This document shows, piece by piece, positions 57,707-64,000 of a stretch of DNA of 64,000 bases. The first letter of the stretch is position 1, and each line of letters opens with the position of its first letter. A program made the position numbers and the translations under genes. The DNA lies in assembly GCF_031877795.1 (NCBI RefSeq), contig NW_027436632.1:186001-250000 (forward strand). The letters are read 5' to 3'. The notes under the pieces were generated by a model, which saw only the letters and a list, made by a program, of their open reading frames with translations, made no database searches and was not told the DNA's origin. The DNA comes from Strix aluco. Taxonomy: Eukaryota; Chordata; Aves; Strigiformes; Strigidae.

Positions 57707-58704
57707 CTATTTTAGTGGAACCAGAAATAAAGCCATAGGCAGAGATTAAGCAACAAAAAAAAGAAGTCTTAAAATCCAGATTACCATTAAACTCATTATT
57801 TTCAAAAAGATAACAGAAATACTAGCACAGGTTTACTCCAGCATATTCCCAAGTGCAAGTATTATATTCTCATTTGTTCCTTTCCAGTTAAAAAAATTGT
57901 TCAGCAGTTCTCAGAACTTATTATTCGGACTGGCACATCTTCAGGGAACAGACTTTTTTCCCTCTAAAAAATGCTCTGGGTAGGTCACAAACACTATTAA
58001 AGTTACACCAAAGGTAATGGCAAAAAGACCCTTTTTACTTACAAATTCCCAATCTTTTATACTTGCAGAACATGTTAAAAAACCTACTTCAAGACTGAAA
58101 GGCAAAAAATGCAGCAAAATTTGAATGGTAAACAGAGAGAGTGTGTAACTAAGAATGTCGCTTCAATCACAGCAACTTTGCCTCCTTCTCTGCCACAATC
58201 AAACCTCTTGTCAGACATTCTCCCACATAGGACCTGAAAAGCTGCTTGAGAAAAAAGTCTACTTTCTAATCCAAGGAGAATTAAGAGGTAAATCCTTAGT
58301 CTAACAGGAAGGACTTACAGGTCACACAGCAAGCACAAGATCTTTAAACAGTCTGATTTATTTGCCCAAGCAACTGACGGGAAAAAGGCTTGAAACAATC
58401 CAACTCTTGACATCTGTTCAAGACAATTTTAAGAGGAGCCCAGCTAGAGAAGCACCGTCCATGGTAGCATAACATAGTGAAGGGTGCACTCCATTATGGA
58501 GCATCAGTGATGCTGTATATTACAAAGACACCACATCCAGACTTTGCTGCACTGATGCACGGCAGTTTTTAGAGGAGGTTTCCTTTACCAGAACTTGCCA
58601 CATTGTGCCCTAGTTCTTGAAGATAGCAACACAAAAAAAATGTAGACTCCTAAATGAAAGTTATGGCTTTAAACCTAAGTATGAATTACATCACCATGTT
58701 TTAC

Positions 58705-58841
58705 CTTCAGTTCTTTTCGCAGCTTTATTAGTTCCTCATTTTCATCTATGTTTTTTTCTGTGGTTTTGCTCATCTTTTGCTGCCAGTCACTATTGCTCTG
58801 GTTATCCAGCTCTCTATATCTCTGCTTCCATGCTTCCAGTT
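58705..58841 (-). CDS. KIF20B: KIF20B stalk exon
   Basis: 137 nt, enters in phase 1 and leaves on a codon boundary. Encodes ELEAWKQRYRELDNQ ... LIKLRKELK. Joins in frame with its neighbours on both sides. Confidence 0.9.
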
Positions 58842-59107
58842 CTAGTCAGCACACAAAATGAGGTTATATAACATAGTCTTAAATGCATATTTGACCACAT
58901 TCACATCCTTCTACTAAAGTTACTTGGATTTATCAGCCATGACCACAGAGGGACAACAGAAGCCTTTAACTGTTAGAAGTTTGTTATGTACTATATAAAA
59001 TTAATGCCTAAATAACACTCAGCAAATCAAAACAGAGATTTAAAGCAGCTATCACAATACATCCAAAACAATTTTGTCTCCTTGCTCCCTTTCCATGGAG
59101 AGATTAC

Positions 59108-59233
59108 CCCAAACTAATCTGTTGGTCTCTTCTAATTTGGTTTCAATCACTTGATCTTGTTTAATATGAGTCTGTTCTTGTTCTTCTAATGTCATCCGCA
59201 TATCTTCAATTATTTTTTCCTTTGCACACAGAT
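59108..59233 (-). CDS. KIF20B: KIF20B stalk exon
   Basis: 126 nt. Encodes LCAKEKIIEDMRMTLEEQEQ ... IETKLEETNRLVW. Highly conserved coiled coil. Only 331 bp separate it from the next upstream exon (59565), where other vertebrates have a long stalk section as I recall. Confidence 0.95.
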
Positions 59234-59564
59234 CTGAAAATATATTTACAGATGAGCCCCCATCCTAGTTCCCACCATTCTCTCCCAAAGTGCCTTCATC
59301 ACAAGTAATTTCCCCCATTTCCTGAGATCTAAAGCTCTATTAGAAAGAAATAGAGTATCTCTACTAAACTTTCCAAATCCAAAATTCTGAAGTGATTCTC
59401 ATCAACTTGATTTAGGTGAGCATTTCATTGTTAATGTCAGACTAAGGCTTGTATTATACGAAAACCTAACTATTGTTCCACTGCTAAATGTTTATCAAAC
59501 CTGCAAAAACTGTTATTGTGCTAGTTCATGTTTCAGGGTTTGACTTTTTCCACAATAGGCTTAC

Positions 59565-59691
59565 TTTCAGAGCAACGTTTTCTTCCCACTTTCAATAGAG
59601 TCTCCTCACAATCCTTGAATTGGCTGCTTTCAATCAGTTCATTAGAGTTCTTTTCTGCCAATTTTCTTTTAATGGTAGTTACAGTGTTGTC
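59565..59691 (-). CDS. KIF20B: KIF20B stalk exon
   Basis: 127 nt, donor A|GTAAGC, acceptor TAACACAG. Encodes DNTVTTIKRKLAEKNSNELI ... LLKVGRKRCSE. It joins in frame directly to the 59108 exon. Confidence 0.85.
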
Positions 59692-61277
59692 CTGTGTTAA
59701 AATAAGATAAATTACTTTGAAGTTTTACAAAGTGAGCACTTAATAGGCTTAGTAATCTTTTAGATGCAAATATTTTTACAAATCTATCTGGGTAACCTGT
59801 ATATGGGTTGTCAGAAGAACAAGTCAGTTACAGATCAGTTGCTTAAACAAAAAGCAGGTACACCTTCAGACAGTAATAAGCACAATGCTTTGCACTGTAC
59901 AGAAAGTAGAGCAAGAGACTAGGAAACTACGAAATGCAAAAGGAGTTTACCACCTGAAGTATCCAGTGTCAAAAGAGTTGAGGAAATCCATGATTTGCTC
60001 AAAGGGCCAATGGTCAGCTCTACAAGTTCATCACTTTCTTGTCATAGTTGGTAGAGCTGGGAGTCTTAACCACCTTCAGCAAAGCCACAGATCATTTTTA
60101 TCATGAAAGATCTGATGCAATTTGAAAGCCTAGTCAGTTCTGTCATACATACTTTAGACTATGTATTTGACCAAGAATAAAGTTTCTTTACTCACAAGAT
60201 GACACAAGTGGCAAGCCATGCCGGTTGCCAAGGACCAATCACTCATCTAAGTAATTCATTAAAAGAAATAATGATCTATAGAACAGACTTGAGGTTTGTT
60301 GTCACATTTTAAGTTTCATCCCACACAGTCTCATAGAAACACTGGACAGAGCTAGAGCCTGTCTCTTGGAAGGAGCAGTGATAGGAAGCAGTCATCACAA
60401 CTGTTACCACTCTGAGCATTAATACTATTGAAAAGCTAAGTTGCTCAGAGGCAGAGAGGGAATAGAAGATTAAGTATGGTCAAAGCTTTAAATTCACAGT
60501 GGAAGAGAAAAATGGATCAGAGCGCTGCCTAAGTTTAACTTAAAATGTTCTCAGAACTACATTTCAGGTTACAGGGCATCAGGCTCAAAAAAACACCTAA
60601 CCGCATGTTTTGATTTTTTTTTTTTTTTAACCTGTGTACATGTAGCCAAGCCAGCCTTTTGGCATTCAGCAGCCAGCAGCAGACTAGCCAGCTGCAAATT
60701 TTATTGATCGCATCAAAAGCAGAGATACCCTGGCCATCCACTCTTAGATCAAACTCTGCTCAATACATTCATATTATTGCTCTGCCTTAGAAAGTTTGTG
60801 TGCATCATGGTAGTAGGTGGGACACACTGATTTTTGTTGCCAATTTACACAACCACTGTCCTTCTCACACTAACTTCTAACTTCAATTAAATTTGAGCTT
60901 TTGCTGCAGCAAAACCTCCTTTCCTTCCTCTTCCATTCAGGCAAAAATAAAAAAGACAGTGACATAATCCCTCTCTTCCCACAGCTGGAGTCCTCCCAGT
61001 TTGAGTGTTGTTTTTTTCTTTAGAGTGGCTCTTCATAGTCTCATCGACAGTCCTCCAATAGTAACTCCAGATCACTGCTTCCAGAAATCCTATTTTCCAC
61101 ACACACCTCTGCACACATTTTGCCGTAACTTCAGTTGTAATGCCAACTTTGCCTGCTACCATTTCAAGAAAGTAGCAATTACTTACAGAAAATTTCAATT
61201 TTCCAAAATAGTCAAGTCCGTTATAAGCACAGATTTAATTTTTTTGTAAACAGAAAATTGAGATGTCTAAGACTTAC

Positions 61278-61397
61278 ATAGTCTTTTATGGTTTCTTCTA
61301 AACAGGATATCAAATCTTGCAGTCTCGTGATAGCATCATCTTTTTGCTCTGCGATGTCCATTAGTTCTTGAATCCTTTTATTCTGCGTATTCATTTT
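61278..61397 (-). CDS. KIF20B: KIF20B stalk exon
   Basis: 120 nt, phase 0. Encodes KMNTQNKRIQELMDIAEQKD ... CLEETIKDY, the conserved TQN-x-RI-x-EL coiled coil. Confidence 0.95.
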
Positions 61398-61581
61398 CTT
61401 AGAAAAGAAAGTAGTTCAGTCAATGCTAAATTCTTGAACTATACAATGCATTTAGAAGCAAGATCAGTTAAGCTAAGCTTGATATAAAAAAAGCTAGAAA
61501 CATACTACAATAGCATTTTAAGCTACTGAAATTTTGTACTAAAGCAAGTAATTTTGCACAAGTTTTTTTTGAGAAAGTTAC

Positions 61582-61662
61582 CTCAGTTGCTTCTTTAAGC
61601 TGCTCAGCAGCCTCATCCGATTTAATCATCTGCATTTCAAAGTTTGTAACAGGAAGAGAAGC
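61582..61662 (-). CDS. KIF20B: KIF20B stalk exon
   Basis: 81 nt, phase 0, only one open frame (ASLPVTNFEMQMIKSDEAAE ...). Acceptor GATGCAG, donor GTAACT. The preceding exon (62228) leaves in phase 1, so a small linking exon is missing from my reading. Confidence 0.8.
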
Positions 61663-62227
61663 CTGCATCAAATAAGTGGCTATTACATAGTTTACTCAGT
61701 AATCCATTTTTCCAGATCTTCTGGTACTTTAGTAGCTTTTGAATAGACTCATTTATTTTTGTGTTGGCTTCTACTTACAGGACACATTTCAAAAGTTCAG
61801 GTTTTTTTGAACAGAATTGGGCCCTGTAACCCGTATAAAATATAGATCATGTCAAGAGACTTCTGCTGAAATCATATTATGAGGTATTGATACTTTTATC
61901 TATGAATGTTCCACAGAATACCTGAAAACACTGCATCAGCAAAATGTGAAGTGCTGGGATCACAATATAACCATGAAATCAAGAATAAATAATGTTGACA
62001 TGTTACCCCCACAATTCAGAAGTCTTCAACTGACAGTTCTAAGTTTTGTCTTAAAAATGAAATAATCAAGGCCTGTGGAATTGTTCAACCCAAACATACA
62101 CAAAACAATTGATTACCACCTATAGAGGTAACATACGATTTGGTTCCAAAATCCTGCTCAACTGGATTATTTCTATTTTACAGTGTCATTTCTTTTTTCT
62201 TTCACATCACACACACACCCAGCTCAC

Positions 62228-62495
62228 CTTTGGTTTTCTGTGTCAGCTGTTCTTCAATTTTGATTAGTTCATTGGTTTTCTCTGTCAGCTTTTCTTTGGT
62301 CTGAGTTAGTTCAGTGCTAGTTTTTCCCAGTTGCTTTTCAAGCCAACCTATAGCTTCCTGTGGGTCCTCCAGAGACACAATGTATCTGTATGTTTCTTCC
62401 GCCTGCTTTTTGGTATCAACGACATCATTCTGCAGAGAATCAATAACATCCTCAAGATCAATGTAGGTGCCTGGCCCTATGCCATGTTCTCCATC
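62228..62495 (-). CDS. KIF20B: KIF20B post-motor/stalk exon
   Basis: 268 nt, acceptor ATCTTTCAG and donor G|GTGAGC. Encodes YIDLEDVIDSLQNDVVDTKK ... SLEDPQEAIGWLEKQLGK and a Thr/Lys-rich coiled coil. Enters in phase with 63431. Confidence 0.95.
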
Positions 62496-63430
62496 CTGAA
62501 AGATAATTTATATCCATTTAGAAGTAGCAAATAGTTACACAATATCCATTATTTCTACTGAAAATTTCAAAGAACGTTATGTACTCAAACATCTAAGTAC
62601 AGTTAATTCTGACTTCAAAGCCATCTTGTAGGTTCACAGGCAATTTGATTGCCAGTTTCTCTCTACCTTCACACAGAATTCTCCAGCATCAAGTAACAGC
62701 TACTTTATTTTTAAAGCATTTAACGGCCCACCATCACATTCCCTTTTATACCACCACAAAAGCATCCCCTCCAAATTTAATATAAAAGCTAGCATTTTTA
62801 CCCGATGAGAACACTGAATGAACACAGCAAGCAAACAGTTTTAGAAGGAATACATCTGAAATTTTCAAATATCAGTAAAAGTTTGTGAGGTCAAATAAGT
62901 TTGTGGTAACTTATCAAATTAAGCTGTACTTAAAACACTGACTTTCTTTCCTCCTTGTTTTTTTAAAAACAAAGGGTTCGAAACTCACAAGAACCAGCCT
63001 CAACTTCAGAGTTTAGTTATGCTTAAGTGTATATACAATTATCATTGCTTCAGTTGTAGCCACAATAGCCTTAAGAGGAAAGAAGTCTCTGGGACCACTC
63101 CAGTACCATCCATATATGGGGTCTTAGAAGTCAGCTTCAAATACCTTAAACAGGCACTCAATGCAACAGTTTATAGCATAATTGCAGCTTTTCCCCCAGT
63201 TTCTTTGTACACAGTAATTCTCACTTTGTGTTGCAGAAATGCAGAAAACCCCAGATTCCTAAATGCATATCCGAGGCACAGCAACTACTCCTATTGAACA
63301 TGATAAATATATCTTGCTGAGGATACAGTTAGGCAGCATGCAATTCCTTGAAACCATTCTTCTAATTCTTGAGATGTACCATCACCATAACAGGTAGTTA
63401 GTGAAAGGGATGTTATCAGGGGCATAATAC

Positions 63431-63581
63431 CAGAGGTCCAGCTTGTTCACTGTGAGGCTTATCCTTTAGTTCATTTTCTTCATCCATGTCTTCAAGATCA
63501 CCATTTACAAGTTCCTTGAAGATTTCCAGGCGTCTGTCAGAATCTTCTTGAAGCCGTTCTCGTTCATAAGAAAGGAACTCA
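63431..63581 (-). CDS. KIF20B: KIF20B post-motor exon
   Basis: 151 nt. Encodes FLSYERERLQEDSDRRLEIF then an acidic region (GDLEDMDEENELKDK). Acceptor TACTATAG and a weak donor GTATTA. The first recognised exon on the right; motor exons lie beyond 64000. Confidence 0.9.
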
Positions 63582-63943
63582 CTATAGTAGGAAAAATAAG
63601 TCAGATAAAAGCTAGCTAGTATGAGCTGCTACAAAGTTATTAGTACAGCTGCCTATAAACAAAGATTTTTTTTCTTTATTTTGGCACAATAAAACAATAC
63701 ACAAAATGGTGTTGCTACACCAGAGTACGCACACTCCTGAAGAATGAGGGGGAGACATATATACACAGATATGGCTAACACTTGACTACAAGCATTTTTT
63801 CTAAGCTTCTTGAGCCAGAATACCCATCTGAAGTATCACTAAGACTGCAGTAACCAAAGAATTTGCAAGTGTCACTCTTTCTACAGACATCCTATCAAAG
63901 CTCTTCTGTTAGGGAGAGCTCTACAGGAACACTGCTGACAGAT

Positions 63944-63970
63944 TACACACACACACACACACACACACAC
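63944..63970. repeat. (AC)n microsatellite
   Basis: About 13 AC units. Confidence 0.95.
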
Positions 63971-64000
63971 CCCATGCGTCCCAAATCAAAGCCTTTCCTA

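Larger units (their letters stand above)
42105..64000 (-). other. KIF20B: KIF20B gene, C-terminal part (exons and introns)
   Basis: Minus-strand exons encode the post-motor segment (FLSYERERLQEDSDRRLEIF), the coiled-coil stalk and the basic tail of a kinesin-6. KIF20B works in cytokinesis and microtubule organisation. The identification rests on strong similarity in order and sequence to vertebrate KIF20B as I remember it. Cues include EKIIEDMRMTLEEQEQ, LQKWREERNKL, RFPKPEMEIQFTPL and KKDGTLQKIGDFFQ. The motor domain is off the right edge. Two connecting exons were not found: one between 45418 and 51849, one between 61662 and 62228. Confidence 0.9.

Noticed and set aside
61781..61825. Candidate 45 nt KIF20B exon with a perfect GTAAGT donor
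   Set aside because: No phase gives an open reading frame linking 62228 and 61582; likely a cryptic donor.

Overview
The window is avian genomic DNA. It carries CR1 LINEs with the typical 3' end, avian-type endogenous retroviruses, and a vertebrate gene in coding exons with GT/AG borders. Bases 1-35,700 are almost wholly repeats and mobile elements. Bases about 42,100-64,000 hold the C-terminal part of one host gene on the minus strand, which I identify as KIF20B from its stalk and tail sequence. Its kinesin motor lies beyond the right edge. I found no bacterial genes, tRNA, rRNA or CRISPR array.

Layout. 1-4,903, 8,440-9,775 and 17,779-21,788 are one satellite array with a ~49 bp unit, interrupted twice. 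ERV-A (4,904-8,439) has only the end of pol, an intergenic block, a long env and one LTR. ERV-B (9,776-17,778) is a complete LTR-to-LTR provirus of class I (gammaretrovirus-like) type with a tRNA-His primer site, two identical 504 bp LTRs and a 5 bp target duplication in the satellite. Its genes are broken by frameshifts, and about 1 kb of non-viral-looking DNA sits in gag. 21,789-22,653 holds an LTR-like unit. A degenerate GGATGGT minisatellite follows (22,654-23,657). Next is a minus-strand class II (betaretrovirus-like) mosaic provirus with a tRNA-Lys primer site (23,658-30,770). After it come an RT fragment in the opposite orientation, a CR1 copy, more GGATGGT minisatellite, a second LTR, and a second CR1 plus minisatellite copy. 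The last two pieces are joined to a 240 bp block duplicated from 4 kb away.

From 35,736 to about 42,100 I see no gene. KIF20B then runs right to left in at least 14 recognised exons (63,581 to 42,281). A nearly full-length CR1 (47,041-50,363) lies in one intron. The exons code for post-motor sequence, coiled-coil stalk and a basic tail, as expected for a mitotic/cytokinetic kinesin-6. Most recognised exons join in phase; three joins do not (noted in the entries).

The most interesting signal is in the pol-env gap of ERV-A and ERV-B. The two differ strongly in DNA, yet both carry a small Cys/His-rich reading frame whose cysteine spacing matches without gaps over about 50 residues, followed by an arginine-rich reading frame overlapping the start of env. 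Gammaretrovirus-like elements are normally simple, so this looks like an undescribed accessory-gene region.
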